Of a DNA stretch of 64,000 nucleotides, positions 50,955 to 60,127 are shown piece by piece (positions within the stretch are counted from its first letter, which is position 1; every line of letters begins with the position of its first letter). The stretch comes from CAYNZP01 sp964401835. GTDB lineage: Bacteria; Planctomycetota; Phycisphaerae; SM23-33. The position numbers were made by a program, and so were the translations under genes. The notes beneath the pieces were generated by a model. That model was given only the letters and a program-made list of their open reading frames with translations. It was not told the origin of the DNA and ran no database searches. The stretch lies in assembly GCA_964401835.1 (NCBI GenBank), contig CAYNZP010000012.1, positions 33,502 to 97,501 on the forward strand, given 5' to 3'.

Positions 50955-52133
50955 ATGAATAAAACCACATTCAAGAACAATAACAAAAGCAATCAAAACA
51001 AAGGGATAAGTGCATTATATATTCATGTCCCCTTTTGTTTAAAAAAATGTCGCTATTGTGATTTCTACTCAGTACCAATTTCCGAAAAAATTGAGCAGGC
51101 CTTTATCGAAGCTACCAAATCCGAGCTTAAAATGCACAGCGAGTTCCTGGATGCACCTCTAAATAGTATATTCATCGGGGGTGGAACGCCAACTTGTCTG
51201 CAGGATAATTATTTGCAGGGACTTCTCCTTGGATTAAGGAAATTGGCCTCTGATCAGACCGAATTCACAATCGAAGCCAATCCCGGCACAATTGACGCCG
51301 CTAAAGCCCATCTCCTTGCAGGACATGGAGTTAACCGCATTTCGTTGGGGGCGCAATCATTCAATCCTGATGAGTTGGATATGCTCGGGCGGATACACAC
51401 GCCAGAAAAGACCATCGAAGCCGTGAAAATTCTCAAAGACGCTAATATAACCAACATCTCACTGGATCTGATTTACGGCCTGCCCGGCCAAAACCTTTTA
51501 TCTTGGCAGGGCAGCCTCGAAAAGGCCCTTGGACTGGAAATTGAGCACTTAAGCTGCTATTGCCTCAGCATTGAACCGCAAACGCAGCTTTTTAAAGAAC
51601 TTCAGGCTGGAACAAAAACTGAGATGAACGAACTGCTCCAACGCGAGTGCTATTACAGAGCAATAGAAATGGCCCAAAAGGCTGGCCTGGAACACTACGA
51701 AATCTCTAATTTCGCTAAAGTCAGCAAGCAATCCAGACATAATCTAACTTACTGGAAAAACGAGCCTTACCTCGGAATCGGCCCGGCTGCGGCAAGCTTT
51801 TTTAGGGGCGTAAGGCGAAGCAATTTCCCAGACCTGAATGCCTATATTGATTCCCTTGAAAAAGGCCGGCAACCGCCATGTGAAAGCGAAAAACTTACCG
51901 GCCGAAACGCTATGGCCGAAACAATCATGCTGGCCCTGAGAATGATTGACGGTCTTGACCGAGCCAGTTTCACAAGGAGATTCGGCCAGGACGTAATAAG
52001 TTTTTTCCCAAAATCTATCCAGCGTTACGCTGACCAAGATGCGCTATCCATCACTCCTGATCGTATCTCTTTATCTAAAAAGGCCTTATTCGCAGCAGAT
52101 ACAATCCTGGCCGACATAATCGCAGAGGCCTGA
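50955..52133 (+). CDS. hemW: Radical SAM heme chaperone HemW (HemN-like)
   Basis: The 392-residue protein has the radical SAM motif HVPFCLKKCRYCDF (cysteines 28, 32 and 35) and the HemN-family blocks FIGGGTPTCL, FTIEANPGT, GVNRISLGAQSF, LDLIYGLPGQ and HYEISNFAK. HemW lacks the N-terminal cap of true coproporphyrinogen oxidase HemN and is thought to insert heme into targets; the motif FCxxxCxYCDF with the short N-terminus fits HemW. There is no clear Shine-Dalgarno at the ATG. It ends about 140 bases before the riboswitch. Confidence 0.92.
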   Translation: MNKTTFKNNNKSNQNKGISALYIHVPFCLKKCRYCDFYSVPISEKIEQAFIEATKSELKMHSEFLDAPLNSIFIGGGTPTCLQDNYLQGLLLGLRKLASDQTEFTIEANPGTIDAAKAHLLAGHGVNRISLGAQSFNPDELDMLGRIHTPEKTIEAVKILKDANITNISLDLIYGLPGQNLLSWQGSLEKALGLEIEHLSCYCLSIEPQTQLFKELQAGTKTEMNELLQRECYYRAIEMAQKAGLEHYEISNFAKVSKQSRHNLTYWKNEPYLGIGPAAASFFRGVRRSNFPDLNAYIDSLEKGRQPPCESEKLTGRNAMAETIMLALRMIDGLDRASFTRRFGQDVISFFPKSIQRYADQDALSITPDRISLSKKALFAADTILADIIAEA

Positions 52134-52273
52134 TTTTCTCAAAAAATACATTGGTCACTAATTAATCTACCCCCTCCAACATCCGATAAAGAGCGTATGT
52201 GGGAAAACGCATCATCAATTTGCCCGCTTGTGGGGCGTAATGTAAGTTTCAATAAGAAGGTCAAGGTACAACT

Positions 52274-52362
52274 TGAGCGATGCGGAAAAGACAAACCAGT
52301 CGAGGGGCTGGTACGCAAAGCTTGGAGTCCAAGGCAGGATAGTCGGACTGCCCGCCTTTGGA
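52274..52362 (+). ncRNA. Probable cyclic di-GMP-I (GEMM) riboswitch upstream of pilM
   Basis: The RNA contains the conserved blocks of the class in order: GACAAACC (52290-52297), a hairpin CCAGTC/GGCTGG (52296-52311), TACGCAAAGC (52312-52321), GGAGTCCAAGGC, and GGATAGTCGGACTGCC (52337-52352). In known GEMM-I RNAs the matching blocks read GGCAAACC, a short GNRA-capped stem, GACGCAAAGCC, and GATAGCCnGGTTGCC. The stem loop here (GAGG) departs from GNRA. The sequence ends about 53 bases before the pilM start. Binding of c-di-GMP would control pilus gene expression; the on/off sense cannot be told from the expression platform. Confidence 0.8.
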
Positions 52363-52414
52363 TCTATCAAAATATGGGGCTTTTAATTTAGTCCCTATTG
52401 CACGGAGCTTGAAT

Positions 52415-53509
52415 ATGGATTTGAAGATAATTAACGGCAAAAAAAGCAAAACGCTACCCATAGGTGTTGACTTAGGTTCTAACTCGGTCAAATTGGCCCA
52501 GCTTAGACTCGCTGAACAGGAAATAGAACTTCTGGCTGCAAATTCGATTGACATACCTGAAGACTGCCAGAAAGACTCAGCTAAAAAGTTTGATTTTCTT
52601 CAGAACAGCATACACAACTTTCTTGAAAACAAAAACTATAAGGGCCGCGAATGTATCCTGTCTTTGCCGGCCGAAGATTCCTTCGTCCAACATGTGAAAC
52701 TTTCGCCCACACCCACCGAGAAAATACCCGAGGCCCTGGAACTGGAACTTGCCAACAAACTGCCCTTCCCCGTAGAAGAGGCAATCACTCGCCATATCGT
52801 TGCAGGTGAAAGTTATGTCGATGGGGAAGCTAAAAAGGAAGTAATCGTTGTCGCTGCCAAAAGGAATATTCTGGCGTCCTATCTTGATATGGCTAACAAG
52901 GCCGGACTTGACGTAGTAGGGATAAATATCGAGCCATGTGCCATCGTTGAATGCTTCAGCCGCCTATTCCGAAGAAAAAGCGACGTTAACAGAACTATCC
53001 TCTATCTGGACATCGGAGCACAGAGCACACAAATTGCTCTCTCGCATGGAAATCGCCTTGTCTTTGCCCGTAATCTCAGCATGGCTGGCAATGATCTCGA
53101 TAAGGCTATTGCTGATGGAATGAACGTTTCTCTCAGCCAGGCGCATTCCATTCGTTGGGACCTGTTGAAAACTGAAGGCCCCAAACAAGCCGAAGACGAA
53201 CTATACCGTCTTCTCGACTCTCAGATGAGCCGGATGGCCGATGAAGTCAACCAATGCCTACATTATTATGAATCCGTATTCAGAAATAAAAGTATTGAAA
53301 GAGCCATATTCCTCGGTGGACAGGCTTATGACAAGCGACTTTGCCAGTCAATAGCAAAGCGGCTCAATATTCCAAGCCAGATAGGCGATCCGCTTTTCAG
53401 GGTCAAACGTATCGAAGGTGCAGAAATGGCCCAAGGTATGGATTGCAGCGACCCGCAGCCAAACTGGGCTGTTGTGATAGGTCTTAGTCTTGGGGCATCA
53501 GCTGCTTAG
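52415..53509 (+). CDS. pilM: Type IV pilus assembly protein PilM
   Basis: The 364-residue protein is an actin-like PilM: PIGVDLGSNSVKLAQL is the first phosphate-binding loop, ILYLDIGAQSTQIALS the second, and AIFLGGQAYDKRLC lies in the final nucleotide-binding part. PilM is cytoplasmic and, with PilN, forms the inner-membrane platform. The ATG at 52415 is set by GGAG seven bases upstream. The frame is open back to 52358 but that portion overlaps the riboswitch. It is the first coding gene of the pilus operon. Confidence 0.94.
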   Translation: MDLKIINGKKSKTLPIGVDLGSNSVKLAQLRLAEQEIELLAANSIDIPEDCQKDSAKKFDFLQNSIHNFLENKNYKGRECILSLPAEDSFVQHVKLSPTPTEKIPEALELELANKLPFPVEEAITRHIVAGESYVDGEAKKEVIVVAAKRNILASYLDMANKAGLDVVGINIEPCAIVECFSRLFRRKSDVNRTILYLDIGAQSTQIALSHGNRLVFARNLSMAGNDLDKAIADGMNVSLSQAHSIRWDLLKTEGPKQAEDELYRLLDSQMSRMADEVNQCLHYYESVFRNKSIERAIFLGGQAYDKRLCQSIAKRLNIPSQIGDPLFRVKRIEGAEMAQGMDCSDPQPNWAVVIGLSLGASAA

Positions 53510-53520
53510 GAAGAAAAAAA

Positions 53521-54246
53521 ATGAGTACGATTAATCTATTACCGAAAAACTACCTTCATAAGCGGAATCAGAACCGGGCAAACAGGTTATGCTTCATACT
53601 CTTCATAATCGTTATGCTTGGAATAGGCGCTGCCGCCATGGTTTCTCGCCGAAGTTGGCAAAACACCATGCAGATCAGAGACCGCGTTAATGTCGCCTAC
53701 AGCGATGCTGCCAAACTTATCAACCAGATGCATCAACTTGAAGCAAAGAAGAGAAAGATGCTCGAAAAGGCAAATCTTACTGTTTCCCTGTTAGAGAGAG
53801 TTCCTCGCAGCTATCTTCTAGGCGCATTGACCAATGCTCTGCCAAAGGGTGCTTCACTTGAGAAATTCGATCTCGATACCGAAAAGGTAATCACTCAAGA
53901 TACTCAGCGCGGGAAAAATTCATCCAAAAGTAAAAAATTCTCCAAAGCCCAAAGTAAACGGCAAAAAGCTCAACCTCCCAAGCTGGTTCTGGTCATGGAG
54001 GTCACAGGTCGGGCAGGCACCGACGTGGAAGTGGCAAAACTAATCACAAACCTTGCCCACAATCCTCTTACAGATTCCGTGGACCTTGTATATAGCAAAG
54101 AAAAACTCATAAACAAAGTTGCCGTCCGCGAATTTCAGGTGGAAATAAAACTTAAACACGACGCCGACGTCATAGACGCTTTACGAGAAGCAAACGTAAA
54201 GACCAAACCTCTCGGCATGGAAATAGCAAAATTTACAAAGGATTAG
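53521..54246 (+). CDS. pilN: PilN-like pilus assembly protein
   Basis: The 241-residue protein begins MSTINLLPKNYL, which matches the PilM-binding INLLP motif of PilN. A membrane segment follows at residues about 22-43 (LCFILFIIVMLGIGAAAMV), then a coiled coil and a periplasmic-side fold. A basic insert (KNSSKSKKFSKAQSKRQK) at about 135-155 is unusual. It starts 11 bases after pilM and is followed at once by the PilO-like gene. It fits the PilN/GspL family. Confidence 0.88.
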   Translation: MSTINLLPKNYLHKRNQNRANRLCFILFIIVMLGIGAAAMVSRRSWQNTMQIRDRVNVAYSDAAKLINQMHQLEAKKRKMLEKANLTVSLLERVPRSYLLGALTNALPKGASLEKFDLDTEKVITQDTQRGKNSSKSKKFSKAQSKRQKAQPPKLVLVMEVTGRAGTDVEVAKLITNLAHNPLTDSVDLVYSKEKLINKVAVREFQVEIKLKHDADVIDALREANVKTKPLGMEIAKFTKD

Positions 54247-54250
54247 TCAA

Positions 54251-54808
54251 ATGAAGCCCGGTTTACGTGAAATAATATTTATCGTTCTACTTATGGCCAT
54301 TCCGATCGGGGCTTGGTGGTTCGTATTCAAACCGAGCAATGCCCGAAACGCAGAAATAAGACAACAAATCGAGATTAAGCAGGCAAAGCTTCGGCTGCTG
54401 AATCAGGCGACAGCATCTATTGGTGACTTGAAAAAGGAAATCAAGTCACTCGAAGATGCGATTGATTTCTTCCAATCCAAACTCCCCAGCGAAAAAGAAA
54501 TCGACAAGGTCCTCAAAGAAGTTTGGCAGCTCGCCGAATCAAATAATCTCACGACCAAGAATATCCGTACACTAAAGCGTAAGAGAGACAAGAACTATTC
54601 AACCGCTACAAGCCGATTCGCAGAACAGCCAATAAGCATGAAACTCGAAGGAGATTTTCAGGGTTTCTATGCGTTCCTGTTGGCGTTGGAACAACAGCCC
54701 AGGATTATGCGAGTAAGCAAAATGGATGTAAGCAAAGTCGAAGATGGTCCGCAAGGCCAGATTCAAGCGGACTTCATCATGTCCATTTTCTTCGAGAACA
54801 AGGGATAA
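54251..54808 (+). CDS. pilO: PilO-like pilus assembly protein
   Basis: The 185-residue protein has an N-terminal membrane segment (EIIFIVLLMAIPIGAWWFVF), a coiled coil (NAEIRQQIEIKQAKLRLLNQ, shown as one block, and then EIKSLEDAIDFFQSKLPSE), and a C-terminal ferredoxin-like fold ending QGQIQADFIMSIFFE. These are the parts of PilO/GspM, which joins PilN in the inner-membrane alignment complex. It is tightly packed in the operon (five bases after pilN, four before the next gene). Confidence 0.87.
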   Translation: MKPGLREIIFIVLLMAIPIGAWWFVFKPSNARNAEIRQQIEIKQAKLRLLNQATASIGDLKKEIKSLEDAIDFFQSKLPSEKEIDKVLKEVWQLAESNNLTTKNIRTLKRKRDKNYSTATSRFAEQPISMKLEGDFQGFYAFLLALEQQPRIMRVSKMDVSKVEDGPQGQIQADFIMSIFFENKG

Positions 54809-54811
54809 GCC

Positions 54812-55462
54812 ATGTCGGATAATTTAAAAAGAAAAGAAGATTTTGAGGCTCAGGGACGATTTCAGGACATCTCCGGGCCAACTCTTCCGAGCAACTGCGA
54901 AGATAAACTAGGCCCACTCAGCAGTACTAACCTTATTCTGGCAATTTTGTTTGCTGCCGGCATTTTCGGCGTATATCTGCTGAGCCTCAACGGAGGGTTG
55001 GCCAAGGCATCAGCCCAGCAGCAAGCAGTCGAAACGAGCGTGGACAATGCTCTGGTATTATTAAACAACTCAACATTGAATAAGAAAGAATCAAAAGAAG
55101 AAAAAGAAATCGTCCAGGCTTTCTATTACGAAGCTCGGCAACGGCAGATCCCATTGAAAAACCTAAAGACAAATCCGTTTGTCTATGAGCCGCCGCGATA
55201 TTCACCCGCAAGCCCATATAAAGCGGACAAAATACAAATTATTGAACCCCAGCAGGAGCCCGATGTTCTCTCAGCTTATGAAACCGCTGAAAAGCTCACG
55301 CTTCAATCCGTCCTTAAGGGCTCAAGCGGTGCAACAGCCATGATTTCAAATAATCTACTGGCTGAAGGACAAAAAATAGGCCCATGGACAGTGAGCGAAA
55401 TCCGCAATCGCAAAGTCATTCTGCGATGGGGTGAACATGAATATGTTTTAGAAATGCAGTAA
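54812..55462 (+). CDS. PilP/GspC-like pilus assembly protein
   Basis: The 216-residue protein has one membrane segment (LILAILFAAGIFGVYLLSL, residues about 36-54), then a helical linker, a proline-rich stretch, and a C-terminal beta domain (LQSVLKGSSGATAMISNNLL and EIRNRKVILRW). The final beta domain resembles the HR/PilP domain that contacts the secretin. Position after PilO supports PilP, but no lipobox is present, so the family call is tentative. It precedes the ATPase gene by 35 bases. Confidence 0.75.
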   Translation: MSDNLKRKEDFEAQGRFQDISGPTLPSNCEDKLGPLSSTNLILAILFAAGIFGVYLLSLNGGLAKASAQQQAVETSVDNALVLLNNSTLNKKESKEEKEIVQAFYYEARQRQIPLKNLKTNPFVYEPPRYSPASPYKADKIQIIEPQQEPDVLSAYETAEKLTLQSVLKGSSGATAMISNNLLAEGQKIGPWTVSEIRNRKVILRWGEHEYVLEMQ

Positions 55463-55497
55463 TAAATTGAGCAGCGTTTTAATGGAGGACGTGCCTG

Positions 55498-57285
55498 ATG
55501 CTAGTCAAGCACGAAGAAAACAGAGGAAGAACTAACCGCAAACAGGGCAATGATCTTGAATTTGCCGAACTGTGGACACCTACCGAAGGAGCTAACCGCC
55601 CCACCGGTCCGGAGTTCATCCTCCTTGAAAAAGGCAAGATAAGCGCAGAACAACTCGAACACGCAATAAAGGCCAAACAGGAACAGCCCCGACTTGCCCT
55701 GCTTGAAATATTCATTCAGTCAGGTGCTATCGACGAAGTCCTGGCCTTTGAAACAGTTGCGGAATACTTCAAGCTGCCGTTTGATCGTTTATCTGCTGAG
55801 AAAGTCGATGCCGACGTTTTCGAGTTATTGTCTCTCGATTACTTAAAGAACAAACTCGTCATTCCGGTATGCCGCGAAGACAAGGCCATAACCGTCGCCA
55901 TATCAGACCCGGCGGACATCTTCCTCATTGACGATCTGAAATGCCGCCTGAAAGCACCGTTGCAGTTAATAGTGGCAACTCCCGGTGATATCAAAAAAAC
56001 ACTCGAGGAACTCAGCATCGATGAAGGGCAACAAGTTGATGAAATCATAAAAGATATTGCCGAAGACGATGTTGAAGTCGTTGAAAAAAAGACTGACGAA
56101 GTCAACGACCTGGAAAGAATTGCTGGTGAAAGCCCGGTAATCCGATATGTCAATTACCTGATTTCAGCCGCCGTCAAAGAAGAGGCCAGTGATATTCATA
56201 TCGAGCCGTCAGAGAAATTCCTGAGAGTCCGTTATAGAATCGACGGCATACTTTTCGATCAGGCAGCTCCGCCGTTGAAAATGCACGCGGCTATTGTCTC
56301 ACGTTTGAAAATTATGGCGAATCTAGATATCGCCGAACGTCGCCTTCCGCAGGACGGACGAATAAGGGCTACCGTCCAAGGCCAAAATGTCGACCTGCGT
56401 GTCAGCACGCTTCCGACCACTCACGGCGAAAAAACCGTTATAAGAATTCTGGACAATCGCTCAATTCTTGTTGGCCTGGAAAACCTGGGAATGCAGGAAG
56501 ATACCCTGGAATTGTTCCAACGCCAGATACAGGAACCGCACGGCATCATCCTTGTTACAGGCCCGACAGGTAGCGGCAAAAGTACTACACTGTATTCGGC
56601 ACTGAGGGTAATGGATGGCGACAAGTTCAATCTTTCGACAGTCGAAGATCCCGTTGAATATGAGCTCGGTTTCGCAAACCAGATTAACGTTCATGACTCG
56701 ATAGGGTTATCATTTTCTGCCGCCTTAAGAAGTCTCCTGCGTCAGGACCCGGATATCATCATGGTTGGCGAAATTCGCGACAGCGAAACCGCACGTATCG
56801 CGGTCCAGGCCTCTCTCACCGGGCACCTGGTGCTTTCAACACTCCACACAAACGACGCACCGTCAAGCATCACCCGGCTGATTAATATTGGCATCGAGCC
56901 ATACCTGATAAGTGCTTCGGTAAATTCTGTTTTAGCGCAGCGGCTCGTTCGAAAAGTCTGTGAAAATTGCAAAACACCCGTAAAAAATATTAAGGAAAAC
57001 ATAGCCGTATATCTTGAAAAGCACGGTGCGAACTTCGATCAAATTTACCGTGGTGCCGGCTGCGAAAAATGCCGCCAAACCGGCTTTAAGGGCCGAGTTG
57101 GCCTGTATGAATTTCTCGAAATTGACGACGATATTCGTGACATCGTTACACACAATCCATCTTTGACGGAACTCCGAGCCGCTGCCAGAAAAACCGGTAT
57201 GCGGATTCTTCGAGACGACGGCCTGATGAAGGTGGAAGCCGGGTTAACCACAGTCGATGAAGTCATGAGAGTTACGGAAATGTAA
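55498..57285 (+). CDS. pilB: GspE/PilB-type assembly ATPase
   Basis: The 595-residue protein has an N-terminal MshEN/T2SSE_N domain (residues about 30-190), a linker, and a C-terminal ATPase. Walker A is VTGPTGSGKST at about residues 352-362 and the Walker B region is DPDIIMVGEIRDSET. The four-cysteine zinc motif is CENCK at about 488 and CEKCRQ at about 521. It drives pilin polymerisation or type II secretion. MshEN domains in some homologues bind c-di-GMP, which would match the riboswitch at the operon head. GGAGG is nine bases before the ATG. Confidence 0.95.
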   Translation: MLVKHEENRGRTNRKQGNDLEFAELWTPTEGANRPTGPEFILLEKGKISAEQLEHAIKAKQEQPRLALLEIFIQSGAIDEVLAFETVAEYFKLPFDRLSAEKVDADVFELLSLDYLKNKLVIPVCREDKAITVAISDPADIFLIDDLKCRLKAPLQLIVATPGDIKKTLEELSIDEGQQVDEIIKDIAEDDVEVVEKKTDEVNDLERIAGESPVIRYVNYLISAAVKEEASDIHIEPSEKFLRVRYRIDGILFDQAAPPLKMHAAIVSRLKIMANLDIAERRLPQDGRIRATVQGQNVDLRVSTLPTTHGEKTVIRILDNRSILVGLENLGMQEDTLELFQRQIQEPHGIILVTGPTGSGKSTTLYSALRVMDGDKFNLSTVEDPVEYELGFANQINVHDSIGLSFSAALRSLLRQDPDIIMVGEIRDSETARIAVQASLTGHLVLSTLHTNDAPSSITRLINIGIEPYLISASVNSVLAQRLVRKVCENCKTPVKNIKENIAVYLEKHGANFDQIYRGAGCEKCRQTGFKGRVGLYEFLEIDDDIRDIVTHNPSLTELRAAARKTGMRILRDDGLMKVEAGLTTVDEVMRVTEM

Positions 57286-57288
57286 AAA

Positions 57289-58353
57289 ATGAATTTTATC
57301 AAAGAATTATTGACTATGTCTTTAGAGGCCGGTGCCAGTGACGTTCACCTGGTGCCGAACATGCCTCCACTTTTCAGGATTAACACGGTTCTGCAGCCGG
57401 TTGAAGGCAGCTATCCAATTATCAAGCCGGAGCACACCGAACAATTCGTAAAGCAAATGCTCGGAGAAGACCGCCTCAAACGCCTGGCTGAAAAGCGTGA
57501 CGTTGACTTCTCGACGGAAGTTGAAGGAAAGGGCCGTTTCCGTGTGAACGCCCACTTCCAGAGGGACTCCATCGCAATAGCCTTCCGTGCTATTTCGAAT
57601 GAAGTACCCTCCATTTCAGATTTGCATTTGCCACTCATAGTGGAATCGTTCGTCGATCTGCCCAGAGGACTTGTCCTTATAACTGGTGAAACAGGTTCCG
57701 GAAAAAGTACCACGCTGGCATCTCTGATTGATGCTATGAACCACAAATACAAGCATCATGTTCTCACACTGGAAGACCCGGTCGAATACGAGCTCAAAAG
57801 CGACAAATGCGTCATCGAACAGCGAGAACTCGGCGGCGACGTACCAAGTTTTTCCAGTGGCTTAAAACATGCCCTTCGTCAGGACCCGGATATTATTCTC
57901 GTTGGCGAAATGCGTGATTTGGAAACCACATCAGCTGCCATAACAGCAGCTGAAACGGGTCACCTTGTGTTATCCACCCTGCACACGCAAAGCGCAGCCC
58001 AAACTATCGAGCGTATTATCGACATCTATCCGGGCAGCCAACAAAACCAGATTCGTGCAATGCTGGCTAACACACTCCAGGCTGTCGTCAGCCAGGTTCT
58101 CTTCCAGAGAATCAACACTCCCGGAATGGCTCCGGCCTGTGAGGTAATGTTGTGTACGCCGGCAGTGAGAAACTGTATCCGTGAAAACCGGATTCACGAA
58201 ATACCCAACATTATCGAGACAAGCAGATCGATGGGAATGTGCACTTTGGACGACTCAATCAAGACTTTGTATTTCAACGGTCAGATAAGTAAGGAACAAG
58301 CTATTGCTCAGGCAAACAGGCCTGAATCGCTCTCGCGGGCAATTAGCGCTTAG
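57289..58353 (+). CDS. pilT: Twitching motility retraction ATPase PilT
   Basis: The 354-residue protein is PilT: the N-terminal PAS-like part has GASDVHLVPNMPP (S-D-x-H-L), Walker A is ITGETGSGKST at about residues 131-141, the Asp box and Walker B are DPDIILVGEMRDLET, and ETGHLVLSTLHTQSA and the C-terminal AIRNLIRE-like block (VRNCIRENRIHEIPNII) follow. PilT retracts pili in twitching motility and DNA uptake. Its presence with GspE/PilB marks this as a type IV pilus system rather than only a secretion system. It begins three bases after the ATPase. Confidence 0.96.
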   Translation: MNFIKELLTMSLEAGASDVHLVPNMPPLFRINTVLQPVEGSYPIIKPEHTEQFVKQMLGEDRLKRLAEKRDVDFSTEVEGKGRFRVNAHFQRDSIAIAFRAISNEVPSISDLHLPLIVESFVDLPRGLVLITGETGSGKSTTLASLIDAMNHKYKHHVLTLEDPVEYELKSDKCVIEQRELGGDVPSFSSGLKHALRQDPDIILVGEMRDLETTSAAITAAETGHLVLSTLHTQSAAQTIERIIDIYPGSQQNQIRAMLANTLQAVVSQVLFQRINTPGMAPACEVMLCTPAVRNCIRENRIHEIPNIIETSRSMGMCTLDDSIKTLYFNGQISKEQAIAQANRPESLSRAISA

Positions 58354-58364
58354 AGGTTGGAATT

Positions 58365-59582
58365 ATGCCAGACTTTAAATATCAGGTTCAAGCACCAGGC
58401 GGACGAGTAACCGATGGAGTTGTAACGGCGGCGTCAATGGACGATGCAACGGATATGGTCCAGAATCGGGGTTACATCCTGAATGTCTCCTCGTTTGATG
58501 GCCCAAAGAACATACTGGAAAAGATGCAAAGCGTCAGCGTCGAGTTCGGTCCGGGCCTCAAAGACGTTCAGGCCTTCACCAGCCAGATGGCGGTAATGAT
58601 CAAGGCTGGCATTAATATCCGCTCTGCCATCGAGGGCATTGCCCAGCAGGTAGAAAATCAGAAGTTCAAAAAAATCCTTATACAGATAAAGGATGACGTT
58701 GAGTCCGGCCAGCCCTTCTCGGAAGCCCTGGCCAAGCACCCAAAAGTGTTCAGCTCGCTTTATATAAACATGGTAAAAGCTTCCGAACTGGGCGGTAATT
58801 TCAGCCATATGCTGGAAAGAATTGCTGCCTACCTGTCCCAGCAGATAGAGACTCGCAGCATGGTCCGCGGAGCTATGATCTACCCGGGTATTATCGCGTT
58901 CATGGCCATCTCGACGACCATATTCCTGCTCACTTTCGTCTTGCCAAGATTCACTGCCCTTTTCGAGGGCAAAGACGCCCTGCTGCCCAAACCGACCTTG
59001 ATCCTTATTACCATGAGCTGGTTTATGAGGACTTACTGGTTCTTGCTGCTAGGAGGCGCGATAGCCCTTTTCTGTGGATTTTTCTATGGAACCAAAACCC
59101 CTACAGGAAAGCTATATTGGGACAAAATCAAACTTAAGCTTCCGATTTTCAAAAGCATGCTGAGAGCTTTGTACATAACCCGCGGCCTGCACACTATGAG
59201 CGAACTTATCTCCGCTGGCGTGCCGGTTCTCGAAACTCTGAAAATCACGGCCAATATTTCGGGAAACATCCTGTACGAACGGTTGTGGCAACGTGTACAC
59301 GATGCGGTCAAGCAAGGCGAAAAAATCGCCACACCGCTTATGGATCAAAACCTGTTACCAAATAACGTGGTGCAGATGATATCAGCAGGCGAAGAGTCCG
59401 GTAATCTTGGTGAAGTCCTTATGGATGTCGCAGAATTTTACGCCAAGGAACTTCGCAACGTCATCAAGGCAGTTACCGCGATGATAGAACCGCTCATGAT
59501 CGTTTGCATGGGTTTCGTCGTCGGCTTTATTGCCATGAGTATCATTCTTCCGATATTCAAGATGTCCAGTCTGGCTAAGTAG
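58365..59582 (+). CDS. pilC: Pilus inner-membrane platform protein PilC/GspF
   Basis: The 405-residue protein has the two T2SSF domains of PilC/GspF: the first with FTSQMAVMIKAGINIRSAIE and SGQPFSEALAKHPKVFSSLYINMVKASELGGN (in parts), the second with YITRGLHTMSELISAGVPVLETLKI and SAGEESGNLGEVLMDVAEFY. Membrane segments lie near residues 170-190, 225-245 and the C-terminus (IVCMGFVVGFIAMSIILPIF). It is the membrane platform on which the ATPases act. GAGG precedes the ATG by six bases. Confidence 0.95.
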   Translation: MPDFKYQVQAPGGRVTDGVVTAASMDDATDMVQNRGYILNVSSFDGPKNILEKMQSVSVEFGPGLKDVQAFTSQMAVMIKAGINIRSAIEGIAQQVENQKFKKILIQIKDDVESGQPFSEALAKHPKVFSSLYINMVKASELGGNFSHMLERIAAYLSQQIETRSMVRGAMIYPGIIAFMAISTTIFLLTFVLPRFTALFEGKDALLPKPTLILITMSWFMRTYWFLLLGGAIALFCGFFYGTKTPTGKLYWDKIKLKLPIFKSMLRALYITRGLHTMSELISAGVPVLETLKITANISGNILYERLWQRVHDAVKQGEKIATPLMDQNLLPNNVVQMISAGEESGNLGEVLMDVAEFYAKELRNVIKAVTAMIEPLMIVCMGFVVGFIAMSIILPIFKMSSLAK

Positions 59583-59602
59583 GAGGAAAAAGTGAGGTAA
59601 AG

Positions 59603-60127
59603 ATGCGTATGACCAACCAAAGCGTCCGCGGCAATGGCAAAGCCAAGGGTTTCAGCCTTATCGAAGTCGCGGTTGCGACCATTATTGTTGGCATTGGAGT
59701 TGTGGCATTGATGGTCAGCGTGGGGGCCGGCACGAACACGAACGACGCCGGACAGAAACTCACACAGGCTGTTTTCCTCGCTCAGGAAATCCGAGAATGG
59801 ACGCTTCGCCTGCCCTTCAGTGACGAAGACCCGGGCGACCAGGGCTCCCCGCCCGGCCCGGACAGTTCCGACCCGCAAGTATTCGTCGACGACCTCGACG
59901 ACCTTCTAGGTGTTACCTACGACCCCCCAAGGGACGGCCAGGGAACCGCAATTTCGGATATGGCCGATTGGTCGCAACAGATTACTCTCACCTGGCGCGA
60001 CCCTTCAAATCTCACATCAACCGTAGCCAACGGTGCCAGCGACATGATTTATGTCAACCTTGTGGTTTCTTACAAGGGACAGGAAAAACTTCGCACCGGC
60101 TGGCTGATAACTCGGAGGCAAGACTGA
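59603..60127 (+). CDS. Type IV prepilin-like protein (minor pilin, PilV type)
   Basis: The 174-residue protein has a prepilin leader and cleavage site, KGFSLIEVAVATIIVGIGVV, in which cleavage after glycine 16 would leave methylated phenylalanine and glutamate 5 is kept. The rest is a globular, proline- and aspartate-rich domain (EDPGDQGSPPGPDSSDPQV). The look (a hydrophobic start, no cysteine pair, GWLITRRQD end) suggests a minor pilin of the PilV/GspI type. Its stop overlaps the next start (TGATG). Confidence 0.88.
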   Translation: MRMTNQSVRGNGKAKGFSLIEVAVATIIVGIGVVALMVSVGAGTNTNDAGQKLTQAVFLAQEIREWTLRLPFSDEDPGDQGSPPGPDSSDPQVFVDDLDDLLGVTYDPPRDGQGTAISDMADWSQQITLTWRDPSNLTSTVANGASDMIYVNLVVSYKGQEKLRTGWLITRRQD

